The notes: generated from the letters alone by a model not told the origin. Shown: positions 49,770 to 60,150, numbered from the stretch's first letter. The stretch is DNA of 64,000 bases from Anaerobiospirillum sp. NML120449 (GCF_023051105.1 NZ_JALKIL010000012.1:58187-122186), one strand, 5' to 3'. Numbers and translations are program-made.

Positions 49770-49823
49770 GTGCTTGAAGGGGCAGTCCATTTGACCGCCA
49801 CTAAATCCTTATTCTCATGAGCT

Positions 49824-49849
49824 AAAAAGCGGGCACAAGGCCCGCTTTT
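49824..49849 (-). terminator. Terminator of the first flagellin gene (49879-50829)
   Basis: AAAAGCGGGC/GCCCGCTTTT with a 5-nt loop, 30 nt past the flagellin stop. It is nearly identical to the terminator of the next flagellin gene and also works for plus-strand transcripts from lpoA. Confidence 0.85.
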
Positions 49850-49878
49850 GGATAATAAGAAAAGATATATCTAACTGG

Positions 49879-50829
49879 TTATCTGCCCAGCAGGCTCAGC
49901 GCAATGGTAGGACGCTGGTTAGCCTGGGCCAGCACAGACTGGGAAGCCTGCTGAATGATGTTGTTCTGAGTCAGAGCTGCAGTCTCAGAGGCGAAGTCTG
50001 TGTCTCTTATGCGGCTGCGGGCATCGGACTGATTTTCAGAGATATTAGCCTGATTGCGGATAGTGCTTTCCATACGATTTTGGAGAGCACCAAGTCCAGC
50101 GCGCTTGGAATCAACAGCCTGGATCAGCGCATCAATATTAGCAAGGGTGTTAGTAGCTACTTCTGCAGTACATACACCAAATCGAATTACATTAGCGCCT
50201 GATTTGACAATTCCCTTTTTACCTGTGCCATCAATATCACCAGCCTTAATGCTGGCCATATCGGCAATGCCACTAAGTGTAAAGGCATCTTTCCATACGA
50301 GGTTGAGAGTATTTCCGGCATTGGCGCCTACCTGGAAAACCAGCTCACCACCCTTGTTGTTAGCGACACTTGGAATAAGGCTGTTTTTATTATTAGTGTT
50401 GTTCTTAGGGCCATTTAACACCAGCTGGCCAGCAAAGGTGGTCTGCTGAGCAATACGGGTGATTTCAGCAGAGAGCTGGGTTACTTCTTCCTGCAGAGCC
50501 TTACGGTCTGCAGCAGAGTTGGTGCCGTTGGCGGACTGGACTGCCAGCACACGAATACGCTGCAGCATGTTGGTGGTTTCGTCCAGCGCACCTTCAATGG
50601 TCTGGGCCAGGGCGATACCGTCGTTGGTGTTACGGTTACCCTGATTGAGGCCGTTAATCTGAGAGGTCAGTCGGTCGGAGATTTGCAGGCCTGCTGCGTC
50701 GTCCTTGGCAGAGTTAATACGCAGACCTGAGGACAGTCTCTGGTAGGAGGTATTCAGGTTTAAAGTCGCATTACTAAGCTTTCTTTGGGCATTGATGGAG
50801 CTGACGTTCGTGTTAACGTAAAGGGCCAT
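49879..50829 (-). CDS. fliC: Flagellin, paralogue 1
   Basis: Filament subunit exported by the flagellar type III system. It has 316 residues, a short flagellin with only the D0/D1 core. The conserved N-terminal helices cover 1-about 105 ([38 protein letters not shown]). A variable middle of about 110 residues follows, then the C-terminal helices ([19 protein letters not shown], ending ALSLLGR). AAGGAGGAGATT precedes the ATG. It has a sigma-54 type promoter about 97 bp upstream and its own terminator. The ends are almost identical to paralogue 2. Which copy is dominant cannot be read from sequence. Confidence 0.95.
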   Translation of the reverse strand: MALYVNTNVSSINAQRKLSNATLNLNTSYQRLSSGLRINSAKDDAAGLQISDRLTSQINGLNQGNRNTNDGIALAQTIEGALDETTNMLQRIRVLAVQSANGTNSAADRKALQEEVTQLSAEITRIAQQTTFAGQLVLNGPKNNTNNKNSLIPSVANNKGGELVFQVGANAGNTLNLVWKDAFTLSGIADMASIKAGDIDGTGKKGIVKSGANVIRFGVCTAEVATNTLANIDALIQAVDSKRAGLGALQNRMESTIRNQANISENQSDARSRIRDTDFASETAALTQNNIIQQASQSVLAQANQRPTIALSLLGR

Positions 50830-50925
50830 AATCTCCTCCTTACTCTCTGGATTCTTTCTCTCTTTTCCATAGGGCAGCTATGCCACAACACTGGTTTGAC
50901 ATACTGCGTTATTGAAATAACCCCA

Positions 50926-50941
50926 TGCAACGCCGGTGCCA
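50926..50941 (-). promoter_or_regulatory. Sigma-54 (-24/-12) promoter of flagellin 1
   Basis: TGGCACCGGCGTTGCA on the minus strand matches TGGCACG-N4-TTGCA. It lies 97 bp from the ATG; transcript start predicted near 50915. Confidence 0.8.
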
Positions 50942-51043
50942 TTGATATCATAAAGACCCGTCAGCATCGCATTTGTTGCAATTCAGTGTGCCATCTGGCA
51001 ATTGCAGCTCTAAAATCCTTGTGTAAACCAGGCTTGAGCAACA

Positions 51044-51069
51044 AAAAAGCGGGCACAAGGCCCGCTTTT
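51044..51069 (-). terminator. Terminator of the second flagellin gene
   Basis: AAAAGCGGGC/GCCCGCTTTT followed by TT on the minus strand. The hairpin and its downstream flank copy those behind flagellin 1. Confidence 0.85.
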
Positions 51070-51098
51070 GGATAATAAGAAAAGATATATCTAAATGG

Positions 51099-52058
51099 TT
51101 ATCTGCCCAGCAGGCTCAGCGCAATGGTAGGACGCTGGTTAGCCTGGGCCAGCACGGACTGGGATGCCTGCTGAATGATGTTGTTCTGAGTCAGAGCTGC
51201 AGTTTCAGAGGCGAAGTCTGTGTCTCTTATGCGGCTGCGGGCATCGGACTGATTTTCAGAGATATTGGCCTGATTACGGATAGTGCTTTCCATACGATTT
51301 TGGAGAGCACCAAGTCCGGCACGCTTGGAATCAACAGCCTGAATCAGCGCATCGATGTTAGCAAGTGTGTTAGTAGCAACCTCTGCGGTACAAACACCAA
51401 AACGAATGGTTTTGTTGTTACCATTTGTTGAAAGCACAATGCCCTTTTTACCTTTGTTATCAATATCGGCTTGCTTAATATTAGCCATATCAGCAATACC
51501 ACTAAGGGTAAAAGCGTCTCTCCAGATAAGATTGAGAGTATTTCCAGCATTGGCGCCTACCTGGAAAGCCAGCTCACCGCCCTTGTTATTAGCAACACTT
51601 GGGATAAGGCTGTTTGGGTTGTTCTGTTTGTCCCTAGGACCATTGAGTACCAGTTGTCCAGCAAAGGTGGTCTGCTGAGCAATACGGGTGATTTCGGCAG
51701 AGAGCTGGGTTACTTCTTCCTGAAGTGCCTTGCGGTCGGCCTGGGAGTTGGTGCCGTTAGCGGACTGGACTGCCAGCACACGAATACGCTGCAGCATGTT
51801 GGTGGTTTCGTCCAGCGCGCCTTCAATGGTCTGGGCCAGGGCGATACCGTCGTTGGTGTTACGGTTACCCTGATTGAGGCCATTGATCTGAGAGGTCAGT
51901 CGGTCGGAGATTTGCAGGCCTGCTGCGTCGTCCTTGGCAGAGTTAATACGCAGACCTGAGGACAGTCTCTGGTAGGAGGTATTCAGGTTTAAGGTCGCAT
52001 TACTCAGCTTCCTCTGAGCATTGATGGAGCTGACGTTCGTATTAACGTAAAGAGCCAT
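51099..52058 (-). CDS. fliC: Flagellin, paralogue 2
   Basis: 319 residues. The first 105 residues match paralogue 1 and the last 90 or so are the same; the difference is confined to the middle ([28 protein letters not shown]). Like its neighbours it lacks the D2/D3 outer domains. The ribosome binding site is AAGGACGAGATT. Its sigma-54 element is the least consensus-like of the three. Monocistronic, with its own terminator. Confidence 0.95.
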   Translation of the reverse strand: MALYVNTNVSSINAQRKLSNATLNLNTSYQRLSSGLRINSAKDDAAGLQISDRLTSQINGLNQGNRNTNDGIALAQTIEGALDETTNMLQRIRVLAVQSANGTNSQADRKALQEEVTQLSAEITRIAQQTTFAGQLVLNGPRDKQNNPNSLIPSVANNKGGELAFQVGANAGNTLNLIWRDAFTLSGIADMANIKQADIDNKGKKGIVLSTNGNNKTIRFGVCTAEVATNTLANIDALIQAVDSKRAGLGALQNRMESTIRNQANISENQSDARSRIRDTDFASETAALTQNNIIQQASQSVLAQANQRPTIALSLLGR

Positions 52059-52157
52059 AATCTCGTCCTTTCTATCTCAATTGTCTCTCTTTATTTGCTG
52101 CGCTGAGTGTATGCCTCATACATAAGATTGACACTCCGCACTATTCAAGTACCCTCT

Positions 52158-52173
52158 TGCAACGGACAGGCCA
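52158..52173 (-). promoter_or_regulatory. Sigma-54 type promoter of flagellin 2
   Basis: TGGCCTGTCCGTTGCA on the minus strand: GG and GC at the right spacing, two mismatches in the -24 block. It lies 100 bp from the ATG. Confidence 0.65.
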
Positions 52174-52244
52174 TATATTCTGATAAACCTGATATATATC
52201 GCTCTTTCAATATATAACTGGAATCATATTGCCCCATAGAAGCC

Positions 52245-52270
52245 AAAAAGCGGGCACTGAGGCCCGCTTT
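52245..52270 (-). terminator. Terminator of the third flagellin gene
   Basis: AAAGCGGGC/GCCCGCTTT followed by TTGGC on the minus strand, about 30 nt past the stop. Confidence 0.8.
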
Positions 52271-52298
52271 AATATAAAGAGAGAAGATATTTGTACGG

Positions 52299-53255
52299 CT
52301 ATCTTCCCAGTAAGCTCAGCGCAATGGTAGGACGCTGGTTAGCCTGGGCCAGCACGGACTGGGAGGCCTGCTGGATGATGTTGTTCTGGGTCAGAGCTGC
52401 AGTTTCAGATGCGAAGTCTGTGTCTCTTATGCGACTGCGGGCATCGGACTGATTTTCAGAGATATTAGCCTGGTTACGGATAGTACTTTCCATACGATTT
52501 TGGAGAGCACCAAGCGCAGCACGCTTGGAATCTACGGCCTGAATAGCCTTGTCGATGTTGGCAAGGGTATTGGTTGCATAAGCTGCAGTTGATACAGTCC
52601 ATCGTATTGTTGTGACATTACCAGCTACTGATTTAATGAGACCTTGAGCTGCAGCATTTGCAACAGGAGTATTAAATTTTGCCTGAGAGGCTAAGCCGAG
52701 CATGGTGAATGCAGAAGTCCATTGCAGATTAAGGGTGTTTCCTGCATTGGCACCTACCTGGAAGACAAGTGCACCGCCTTTATTATTAGCTACACTTGGG
52801 ATTAGGCTGTTAGGATTTTTGTTCTTGTCTTTAGGGCCGTTTAAAACCAGCTGGCCAGCGAATGTGGTCTGCTCAGCAATACGGGTGATTTCAGCCGAGA
52901 GCTGGGTTACTTCTTCCTGAAGAGCTTTACGGTCAGCCTCGGAGTTTGTGCCGTTGGCTGCCTGTACAGCAAGCACGCGGATGCGCTGGAGCATGTTGGT
53001 GGTTTCGTCCAGGGCGCCTTCGATAGTCTGGGCAAGGGCGATACCGTCGTTGGTGTTACGGTTACCCTGATTGAGGCCATTGATCTGAGAGGTCAGTCGG
53101 TCGGCGATCTGCAAGCCTGCTGCATCGTCTTTGGCAGAGTTAATACGCAGACCTGATGACAGTCTCTGGTAGGAGACATTCAGGTTTAAAGTGGCATTAC
53201 TCAGCTTCCTCTGAGCATTGATGGAACTGACGTTCGTATTAACATAAAGTGCCAT
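52299..53255 (-). CDS. fliC: Flagellin, paralogue 3
   Basis: 318 residues. The ends are very similar to the other two but with more substitutions ([46 protein letters not shown]). The middle is distinct ([17 protein letters not shown]), so this is the oldest or least converted copy. A consensus sigma-54 promoter lies 97 bp upstream, and a GAGGAAGAG-type ribosome binding site precedes the ATG. Confidence 0.95.
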   Translation of the reverse strand: MALYVNTNVSSINAQRKLSNATLNLNVSYQRLSSGLRINSAKDDAAGLQIADRLTSQINGLNQGNRNTNDGIALAQTIEGALDETTNMLQRIRVLAVQAANGTNSEADRKALQEEVTQLSAEITRIAEQTTFAGQLVLNGPKDKNKNPNSLIPSVANNKGGALVFQVGANAGNTLNLQWTSAFTMLGLASQAKFNTPVANAAAQGLIKSVAGNVTTIRWTVSTAAYATNTLANIDKAIQAVDSKRAALGALQNRMESTIRNQANISENQSDARSRIRDTDFASETAALTQNNIIQQASQSVLAQANQRPTIALSLLGR

Positions 53256-53351
53256 ATTCTCTTCCTCTCTGTCTGTATTTCTTCTCTCATAAGCACAGGT
53301 GCAGTTACGTCAAAGCATAATTTGACATACTGCAGCATTTAAATCATTCCA

Positions 53352-53367
53352 TGCAACGCAGGTGCCA
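53352..53367 (-). promoter_or_regulatory. Sigma-54 promoter of flagellin 3
   Basis: TGGCACCTGCGTTGCA on the minus strand, 97 bp from the ATG. Confidence 0.8.
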
Positions 53368-53951
53368 CTAATATTGACGGATCTGATCTATATCGCATTT
53401 CAATATATTGAGGAAAATATATCCGAGATCGGTGCGCGTGACGCACCAGGGGCAGCCATGCACAATTAGGGGTTGGTTCTATTCCAGAATCCGAGATTCC
53501 ACTATAATTCAAGCCCGTGGCAGGCATTAATTTTTCTTTGTTCATGCTGCTAGTTTTGCAGCTTTTTGCCTGCCACTTCTAGCGACACATCTCATAGTTT
53601 TGAAATTTTGATTCACTGGTGGTTTACACCCCCTCAATGTGGACATTTCATATAGCATCAGAAATGGTTCATTGAGGTGCAGTTTTTAATTTATGGAAGT
53701 TACCAATTGAGATTAGAGAGCAGGCGCATAGCAGCGCGTGCCTATGATGTCCGCTACTGATTCATTTGGGGCTGGCCTCCGGATAAGGTAGCAGGTGCTA
53801 TCGTACCGGTGACGAGCTCAGAGCAATGATTTCAGATTAGCCAGATGGTAGAGGCGGTCGAGAGAGCCCTGATGCACCGCTGTTGGAGGGGATCGGCGAT
53901 CCGGGAAGGGATTTTGGGCTGGGTGCGGTTTTTTTTGGGGGGCTGGAGAAT

Positions 53952-53989
53952 AAAAAACCCCGCTTCGTGGGAACAAAGCGGGGTTTTTT
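53952..53989 (-). terminator. Terminator of rplM-rpsI
   Basis: AAAAAACCCCGCTT and AAGCGGGGTTTTTT form a 14-bp stem with T-runs on both strands, about 70 nt past the rpsI stop. Confidence 0.92.
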
Positions 53990-54059
53990 GCGTAGGGAGG
54001 GATATGGACCTGCCATATCCCCCAATACCCTGCCCTGGGGCAGGATATCTGTACTCTGA

Positions 54060-54452
54060 TTAACGCTTTGAGTACTGTGGACGCTTACGGGCCTTGTGTA
54101 AGCCAACCTTCTTACGCTCAACAGAACGGGCGTCACGGGTGACGTAGCCTGCCTTACGTAAAGCTGGACGGAAGCTCTCGTCGTACTGCATTAAAGCACG
54201 GGTTAAACCGTGACGGATAGCGCCTGCCTGGCCGGAGATACCACCACCGGATACGGTTACGTAGATATCAAACTTGCCATTGAGGTCGAGGAGCTCTAAA
54301 GGCTGAGCAACAACCATGCGGGCGGTTGGACGACCGAAGTACTGCTCGAGGGTGCGACCATTGATAGTCATCTTGCCATCGCCCTGCTTGATGAATACGC
54401 GGGCAGTGGAGTTCTTACGGCGACCGGTGCCGTAGTACTGAATTGCAGCCAT
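54060..54452 (-). CDS. rpsI: 30S ribosomal protein S9
   Basis: 130 residues, the E. coli length. [20 protein letters not shown] opens the protein; [20 protein letters not shown] and the basic tail [18 protein letters not shown] reach the P-site tRNA in known ribosomes. AAGGAG precedes the ATG. It follows rplM by 13 nt in the universal rplM-rpsI operon. Confidence 0.98.
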   Translation of the reverse strand: MAAIQYYGTGRRKNSTARVFIKQGDGKMTINGRTLEQYFGRPTARMVVAQPLELLDLNGKFDIYVTVSGGGISGQAGAIRHGLTRALMQYDESFRPALRKAGYVTRDARSVERKKVGLHKARKRPQYSKR

Positions 54453-54465
54453 TTGCTATTGCTCC

Positions 54466-54894
54466 TTATAACTTAAGTTCCTGAGGCTGTTGAGCACCAT
54501 GATTGTGAGTCTCACCAGCATATACCTTGAGCTTGCGGAACATAGCGCGACCCAGAGGACCCTTTGGCAGCATGCCGCGAACAGCAGTCTCTAAAACCTG
54601 CTCTGGCTTACGGGCGATTAACTTCTCAAAGGACTCAGCCTTGATGCCGCCTGGATAACCAGTGTGGTGATAGTAAATCTTGTCCTGGGCCTTGTTGCCG
54701 GTAACCTTGATCTTGGAAGCATTGATGACGATGATGTAGTCACCGGTGTCCATGAATGGGGTGTACTCTGGCTTGTGCTTACCACGCAGACGGGTTGCAA
54801 TTTCAGTGGCAACGCGGCCTAAGGTCAGGTCGGTTGCGTCTACTACAAACCAATCACGCTTGATGGTAGATGGCTTGGCTACGAAAGTTTTCAT
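54466..54894 (-). CDS. rplM: 50S ribosomal protein L13
   Basis: 142 residues from ATG 54894 ([20 protein letters not shown]), the exact E. coli length; AAAGGG stands 7 nt upstream. [39 protein letters not shown] and [21 protein letters not shown] are L13 signatures. First gene of the operon; in many relatives L13 represses its own mRNA. Confidence 0.98.
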   Translation of the reverse strand: MKTFVAKPSTIKRDWFVVDATDLTLGRVATEIATRLRGKHKPEYTPFMDTGDYIIVINASKIKVTGNKAQDKIYYHHTGYPGGIKAESFEKLIARKPEQVLETAVRGMLPKGPLGRAMFRKLKVYAGETHNHGAQQPQELKL

Positions 54895-55040
54895 TAAAAA
54901 ACCCTTTATATTTTGAAGGATGGAATCCTTTAAAACATTCAGCGAAACTGTGCTGAACTCAAAAAAACAGGCATTTATATCATACCTGCATCGAATCATG
55001 TGGGTGGGAATCCAGATAACTCGATTAGAGGGGCCCGAAG

Positions 55041-55068
55041 ATTATACACTATTCAAAAAAGAGCTCAA
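55041..55068 (-). promoter_or_regulatory. rplM-rpsI promoter
   Basis: TTGAGC (55068-55063), 16 bp, TATAAT (55046-55041), then a GC-rich discriminator (CTTCGGGCCCC) typical of stringently controlled ribosomal promoters. The leader is about 140 nt. Confidence 0.75.
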
Positions 55069-55647
55069 TTACTTTGGCAAAATATTTCCCTTATTTTTCA
55101 CATTCCCCAAACATTGCCATGGAGTGACTTCCTGGTCTTTGGGGACCAGGCTGTGGGTGGCTGCGGGTGGATGCGGGTGGCTGTTCGGCAGGTCTGGCGC
55201 TCTGGCCCGGGCGGACAGCGTCCGCCCCGATGCCCTGCCCGGCGTCCGGGTGTGGAGGTACTGTTTTTTGCCCTGTTAAAGATTGATGTGCTCTGAGTAA
55301 AGGCTGTTTTGGCTGGCTGAGGACCGGAGGAGTGCCGCCGGTTTAAAATACGCATGATTTTGCAGGTTTAGGGTGAATACGTTTGCAGTGCTGATGGCGG
55401 GATTTTTTATGCACCAGCAAAGTGCAGGGCCTGAGCGGCTGGCTCATTGTGGGGAGAGAGGCGTCGGGGCCTGATAACGTGGCCTTTGCCTGTGGAATGA
55501 TCTGATGGAGCGCGCATGCAATTGCGAGGGCGGGAATTTGGTGTTCTTCAAATAAATGCGACAGGAATGCGACAGCTGAGGGATATTTTATTGCTGGACG
55601 GGTGGTTTGGCCATATGACAAACGTTGTCAGCAATCATAACCGTTTT

Positions 55648-55656
55648 TGCTATAAT
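55648..55656 (+). promoter_or_regulatory. Extended -10 promoter of the candidate small RNA
   Basis: TGCTATAAT, a perfect TGN-TATAAT. A TTGTCA lies upstream at a 20-bp spacing. Confidence 0.55.
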
Positions 55657-55661
55657 GATTT

Positions 55662-55742
55662 GTTTTTGCTATCAAGAGAAAAATGAGCTGTTCGTGATAT
55701 CAATCGCGCTTTTATTTTAAAAAAAGTGCGAGCAGCTTTTTT
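55662..55742 (+). ncRNA. Candidate small regulatory RNA
   Basis: About 80 nt from the extended -10 to an intrinsic terminator. AGCTGTTCG (55686-55694) pairs with CGAGCAGCT (55729-55737) over 9 bp, an inner CGCTTTT/AAAAGTG stem adds 7 bp, and TTTTTT ends at 55742. The 5' part is unpaired and A/U-rich (TTTTTGCTATCAAGAGAAAAA), as in Hfq-dependent RNAs. No likeness to a named RNA is recognised. Confidence 0.4.
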
Positions 55743-56863
55743 CGTTGCATAAGAAAGACACAAAATGACGCATTTATGTGGACCGTCCAGGTGGGGCCTC
55801 CCCTTGCTGTCTGCATATGCCTGACGCCGGGTGTTCTTTTCTGCCATGAGGGGCAGACACCCGATGCTGCATCTGATAGTGACTCCCCAGGCCTGAAGCT
55901 GTGGGGATAGCGGGCTGGCAGCAGGAAAGATGATGGTGGATTATTACGGCCCGGCTCCGGGCTCGTGCCCGCTGCCCTGCCTGCTTACTGCTCCCTGTAC
56001 TTATCAGCTGTGTGGCAGCGTCAGTCTTCGCTTTTATTTCCGGCTTTTTGCGCGAGCATAGGCAGGCCCACAGGGGCGGCAGTATCTTAAGTACTGCTAC
56101 GGCTTACTGTGTACAGCCTGCGTCCGGAACAATGTGGGAATACGGGTTTGAGGTTACAGCTGTCTTGAGTCTGGCTGCCATACCCGGACGAAGAGTGCGT
56201 CAGTCAGTTGGGTCAGGCATCAGTCTATAGCCAGAGTGTTATAGCTGTAAGTTTTCAGGATATATCAGGTGCCACAACCACCTGATTCTCCCCGTACCGG
56301 CCGCAGATTTTCCTTTCAGACATAAAGATGTATCCAGGCTTTGCGCCCTGCACTCAGGCAGGGGCAGACCAGAAGAGAAAATGCTGCGCCCTGTCACTGT
56401 AAAAGGCTCCCCTGAAGTTGCCTTTTGCAGGATAAGCCTCACATGCAATGTCACGGCATTGCAGCTGCCCCGTGCGGGGCGGTTGAGGATAAGGCCTGCA
56501 GACAGTGGACATCATGTCCCGTCAGCCTGATAAGGATCTGTTCACATGCCAGAAGGCCTCTTAAAAGGTCTTTTGCCTGAGGCGTGCCCGCACCTGTGCA
56601 CCAGCCGGTAACGGCCTTGCTGTAAGGTGTGCTGCAGCCTGCCCGGTAAGAGCAATGAGCTCAGGTCCGGGCCTGATACTTCCTACCCCTCCTCCATGTC
56701 CTATGCTTGATATGACGGCCACGGCCGCTATCAGTGCTCTGTGATACTGAAGCACCTGCACAGCTCTGTATTTTTCTTGATTATCATTTTCCACAGCTCT
56801 ACACATGGCTCAATGTGTTCCCCGATATGGTCTGCCCATAATGGCATGGCGCAGCATTGCGTT

Positions 56864-56963
56864 GCGCTCCATGGCGTTAGCTTGCATGGCGCTCCATGGC
56901 GTTAGCTTGCATGGCGCTCCATGGCGTTAGCTTGCATGGCGCTCCATGGCGTTAGCTTGCATG
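56864..56963. repeat. 25-bp tandem repeat, four units
   Basis: Units of GCGCTCCATGGCGTTAGCTT plus GCATG start at 56864, 56889, 56914 and 56939; diverged copies (GCGCTGCAAGGCGCAGGCTT) continue to about 57010. It sits about 270 bp upstream of dppB. Confidence 0.9.
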
Positions 56964-57235
56964 GCGCTGCAAGGCGCAGGCTTGCAAAGCGCTGGCTTGC
57001 AAGGCATAGCACGGCAAGGCAGCTGTTGGCCCCTTACTTTTTTGTCTGGTGGCTGGCTGCAGTGCGCAAATGCTTTGCTCAGGGACAGGACCTCTGGCTT
57101 TCTCCAGGCAGCGGCTCTGGCTGCTTGCCGGTGGGGCCGGGCCGGCGTTTTTGTTTTGCTGGCTGATGTCGGGCTTGCCTGCCCTGGACCGGCAGGTATG
57201 ACATTGACTGTTCATGTGCATATGAGGACAAGCTT

Positions 57236-58255
57236 GTGCTGTTATATCTCTTAAAGCGCTTGTTAATGCTGATTCCAGTATTATTCTGCGTCTCTATCCT
57301 AGTCTTCCTGATTATGAGAGTGTTCTCTCCGGATCCGGCTCTCATCGTTCTTGGCCAGCACGCCACTACTGAGGCTATCAATGCCTGGCGTGAAAGCATG
57401 GGCTTTAATGAGCCTGTTCTGACTCAGTACTGGAATTACATGGTTGCCATGTTCCATGGCGACTTTGGTACTTCCTTCTTTACCAATACCCCGGTAACCA
57501 CTGAGATTATGGCCCGTCTGCCTGCCACCATTGAACTGGCCGTTCTGGCCATCATCATTGCCTCCATAGTAGGCGTGATTTTCGGTGTAATCTCAGCTGT
57601 AAAGAAGAACTCCTTTATCGATAACTTCACCATGACCACAGCTCTGGTGGGCGTATCCATGCCTGTTTTCTGGCTTGGTATGCTGCTTATCATTCTGTTT
57701 TCAGGAATTCTGCACTGGGTACCATCAGGCGGTCGTATCGACACCCTGTTAAGACCATATGACGGCACCGGCTTCTACCTGTACGACACCTTCATCATTG
57801 GTGACTGGGAAGCCTTCTTTAACGCTCTGCAGCACGCTGCTCTGCCTGCCATCACCCTGGCATGCTATTCCATGGCCATCATCACCCGTATGACCCGCTC
57901 CAGCATGCTCGATGTGCTCCACCAGGACTATATCCGCACTGCCCGCGCCAAGGGCTTAAGCCCGGTCAGCGTCATCGGCCGTCACGCTTTCCGCAATGCC
58001 CTGCTGCCTATCATTACCGTTATCGGTCTGCAGTTTGGCAGCCTGCTCTCCGGTGCCGTGCTGACCGAGACCGTATTCTCCTGGCCAGGCATTGGTGCCT
58101 ACTCTGTAGAGAGCATCATGCGTTCTGACTTCCCTGTTATTCAGGCTGTTGTATTAATCGTGGCCTTTATTTTCGTTTTCATGAACCTGATTGTTGATCT
58201 GCTTTACGCAGCACTCGATCCACGTGTTAAGTACGGTGCAGAGGGCCAGGCATAA
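57236..58255 (+). CDS. dppB: Dipeptide ABC transporter permease DppB
   Basis: Inner-membrane permease of a peptide importer, first gene of the operon. It has 339 residues from a GTG with AGGA 8 nt upstream (MLLYLLKRLLMLIPVLFCVS). The N-terminal membrane helix is followed by a periplasmic segment with FGTSFFTNTPVTTEIMARLPATIEL, then five more helices and the EAA loop DYIRTARAKGLSPVSVIGRH, which contacts the ATPases. The end LLYAALDPRVKYG is a DppB/OppB signature. The stop overlaps the dppC start (TAATG). Confidence 0.93.
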   Translation: MLLYLLKRLLMLIPVLFCVSILVFLIMRVFSPDPALIVLGQHATTEAINAWRESMGFNEPVLTQYWNYMVAMFHGDFGTSFFTNTPVTTEIMARLPATIELAVLAIIIASIVGVIFGVISAVKKNSFIDNFTMTTALVGVSMPVFWLGMLLIILFSGILHWVPSGGRIDTLLRPYDGTGFYLYDTFIIGDWEAFFNALQHAALPAITLACYSMAIITRMTRSSMLDVLHQDYIRTARAKGLSPVSVIGRHAFRNALLPIITVIGLQFGSLLSGAVLTETVFSWPGIGAYSVESIMRSDFPVIQAVVLIVAFIFVFMNLIVDLLYAALDPRVKYGAEGQA

Positions 58256-59148
58256 TGACTGATGCAGTTTTAAAGAAACCACGTTCTTCACACCTTGGCG
58301 ATATGTGGGCCTCGCTGGCCTCCAACAAGGCCGCGCTGCTGGGCATGATTATCATTGCCCTGCTGGTTGCCATTGCCGTAACTCTGACCATTACCCAGGC
58401 CATGGGCATCAATATCCTGCCTTACGATCCTAACCTTGCTGACATGGACAAGGCCTTTATCGCCCCATGTGCCGAGCACTGGTTTGGTACTGATCAGCTG
58501 GGCCGCGACATCTTCTCCCGTGTGCTTGACGGCACCAAGATCTCCTTAAGCGTCGGTCTGGCCGCAGTGTCCATTTCCCTGGTAGTAGGTACAATCTTAG
58601 GTGCCATGGGCGGTTTCTACGGTGGCCGTCTTGATAACTACCTGATGCGACTGATGGACGTTATTCTGTCCGTGCCATCAATCCTGCTGGCCATTGCCTT
58701 CATGGCAGCCATGGGTCGCGGTCTTGACAAGGCTGTTCTGGCTATCGGTCTGGTATCCATCCCTGAGTATGCCCGTATCGCCCGCTCCTGCGTGATGTCA
58801 GTAAAGGCCAATGACTATATTCAGGCTGCCATTGTGACCGGTGATTCCAACATGCGCATCATCCTGCGTCACATCCTGCCAAACATCACTTCCCCTATTG
58901 TGGTTCGTGCCACTCTGGGTATTTCCGTAGCCGTACTCGATACTGCAGCTCTGGGCTTCCTCGGTCTGGGCGTTCAGCCTCCATATGCCGAGTGGGGTGA
59001 CATGCTGGCCCGTTCCCGCAGCTTCATTTTCTCTGCACCGCATACCCTGATCTTCCCAGGCCTTGCCATCACCATTACCGTGCTTGCCTTCAACCTCTTT
59101 GGCGACGGTCTGCGTGATGCCCTGGACCCACGTTCAAGACGCCGCTAG
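58255..59148 (+). CDS. dppC: Dipeptide ABC transporter permease DppC
   Basis: Second permease, 297 residues. A cytoplasmic N-terminus ([20 protein letters not shown]) is followed by a first helix at about 27-47. Motifs are [24 protein letters not shown], the EAA loop [20 protein letters not shown], and [19 protein letters not shown]. The end [16 protein letters not shown] is typical of DppC/OppC. It starts inside the dppB stop and ends 13 nt before dppD. Confidence 0.94.
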   Translation: MTDAVLKKPRSSHLGDMWASLASNKAALLGMIIIALLVAIAVTLTITQAMGINILPYDPNLADMDKAFIAPCAEHWFGTDQLGRDIFSRVLDGTKISLSVGLAAVSISLVVGTILGAMGGFYGGRLDNYLMRLMDVILSVPSILLAIAFMAAMGRGLDKAVLAIGLVSIPEYARIARSCVMSVKANDYIQAAIVTGDSNMRIILRHILPNITSPIVVRATLGISVAVLDTAALGFLGLGVQPPYAEWGDMLARSRSFIFSAPHTLIFPGLAITITVLAFNLFGDGLRDALDPRSRRR

Positions 59149-59161
59149 GAGGAGAATAAAG

Positions 59162-60133
59162 ATGTTATTGGAAGTAGAAAACCTGACAACTGAGTTCACC
59201 ACCCGTCGTGGCAAGGTTCGCGCTATTCGCGATGTCAGCTTCAGCATTGGCAAGGGTGAGATTCTGGCCCTGGTAGGTGAGTCCGGTTCAGGCAAGTCCG
59301 TAACCTCCCTGTCCATCATGGGTCTGCTCAACTCCAACGGTCGTGTAGTTGAAGGCTCAAAGATCATGTTTGACGGCGTCAATCTGCTGGATCTGAGCGA
59401 GCGCAAAATGCAGCAGATCCGTGGTAACCGCATCTCCATGATCTTCCAGGAGCCTATGACCTCTCTCAATCCTATCTTCACCGTAGGTGATCAGATTCTT
59501 GAGAACATTCGTCTGCACACCAGGCTCTCCCGCAAGGAAGCCCATGAGAAGCTGCTGCACATCATGGACACAGTGGGTATCCCTAACCCTGCCAGGCGCA
59601 TCAAGGACTATCCTCACCAGATGTCAGGCGGTATGCGTCAGCGCATCATGATTGCCATGGCTATGGCCTGTCAGCCAAAGCTGCTCATTGCCGATGAGCC
59701 AACCACAGCTCTGGACGTAACCATTCAGGCTCAGATTCTGGACCTGATTTACCGCATGCGTGAGCAGTTCAATATTTCCGTGTTGCTCATTACCCACGAC
59801 CTTGGTGTGGTAGCCGAGGCTGCTGACCGCGTTGCTGTCATGTACTGCGGCCGTATTGTTGAACAGGGCACCACAGCCGATATTCTTACCGATCCTAAGC
59901 ACCCTTACAGCAATGGCCTGCTCAAGTCCATTCCACGCCTTGACGGTCAGAGCGAGCGCCTGTTCATGATTCCGGGCATGGTTCCACCTCCAGAGGAAGT
60001 TCCAGCCGGATGCGCCTTTGCTGACCGCTGCGAGCACGCCCGTGAGGAATGCCGCGCCCGTCTGCCTGATCTCGTTACCATGGGTGATCGCAAGGTACGC
60101 TGCATCAACTACTCAACCGCCTCTCAGGCCTGA
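59162..60133 (+). CDS. dppD: Dipeptide ABC transporter ATP-binding protein DppD
   Basis: Cytoplasmic ATPase of the importer, 323 residues from ATG 59162, preceded by a perfect GGAGGAG; an upstream in-frame extension overlapping dppC is not used. Walker A is GESGSGKS (39-46), signature MSGGMRQR, Walker [14 protein letters not shown]-loop ITHDLG. The C-terminal oligopeptide-transporter domain has four cysteines ([15 protein letters not shown] and VRCI), a site reported to hold an iron-sulfur cluster in some relatives. Confidence 0.95.
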   Translation: MLLEVENLTTEFTTRRGKVRAIRDVSFSIGKGEILALVGESGSGKSVTSLSIMGLLNSNGRVVEGSKIMFDGVNLLDLSERKMQQIRGNRISMIFQEPMTSLNPIFTVGDQILENIRLHTRLSRKEAHEKLLHIMDTVGIPNPARRIKDYPHQMSGGMRQRIMIAMAMACQPKLLIADEPTTALDVTIQAQILDLIYRMREQFNISVLLITHDLGVVAEAADRVAVMYCGRIVEQGTTADILTDPKHPYSNGLLKSIPRLDGQSERLFMIPGMVPPPEEVPAGCAFADRCEHAREECRARLPDLVTMGDRKVRCINYSTASQA

Positions 60134-60150
60134 CAGAACAAGAGACCATC

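Larger units (their letters stand above)
53256..54059. other. Spacer between rpsI and flagellin 3
   Basis: Contains the flagellin 3 promoter and leader and the rpsI terminator. The part from 53540 to 53720, upstream of the sigma-54 site, is AT-rich and could hold activator (FlrC/FleR-type) sites. No gene. Confidence 0.45.
54895..57235. other. 2.3-kb spacer between rplM and dppB
   Basis: Contains the rplM promoter, a candidate small RNA (55662-55742) with its promoter, and a 25-bp repeat array (56864-56963). No protein gene is supported; the 65-codon minus-strand frame at 55650-55847 lies opposite the small RNA and has no ribosome binding site. Confidence 0.5.

Noticed and set aside
55650..55847. 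65-codon minus-strand frame
   Set aside because: Opposite the small RNA candidate and its promoter; no ribosome binding site.
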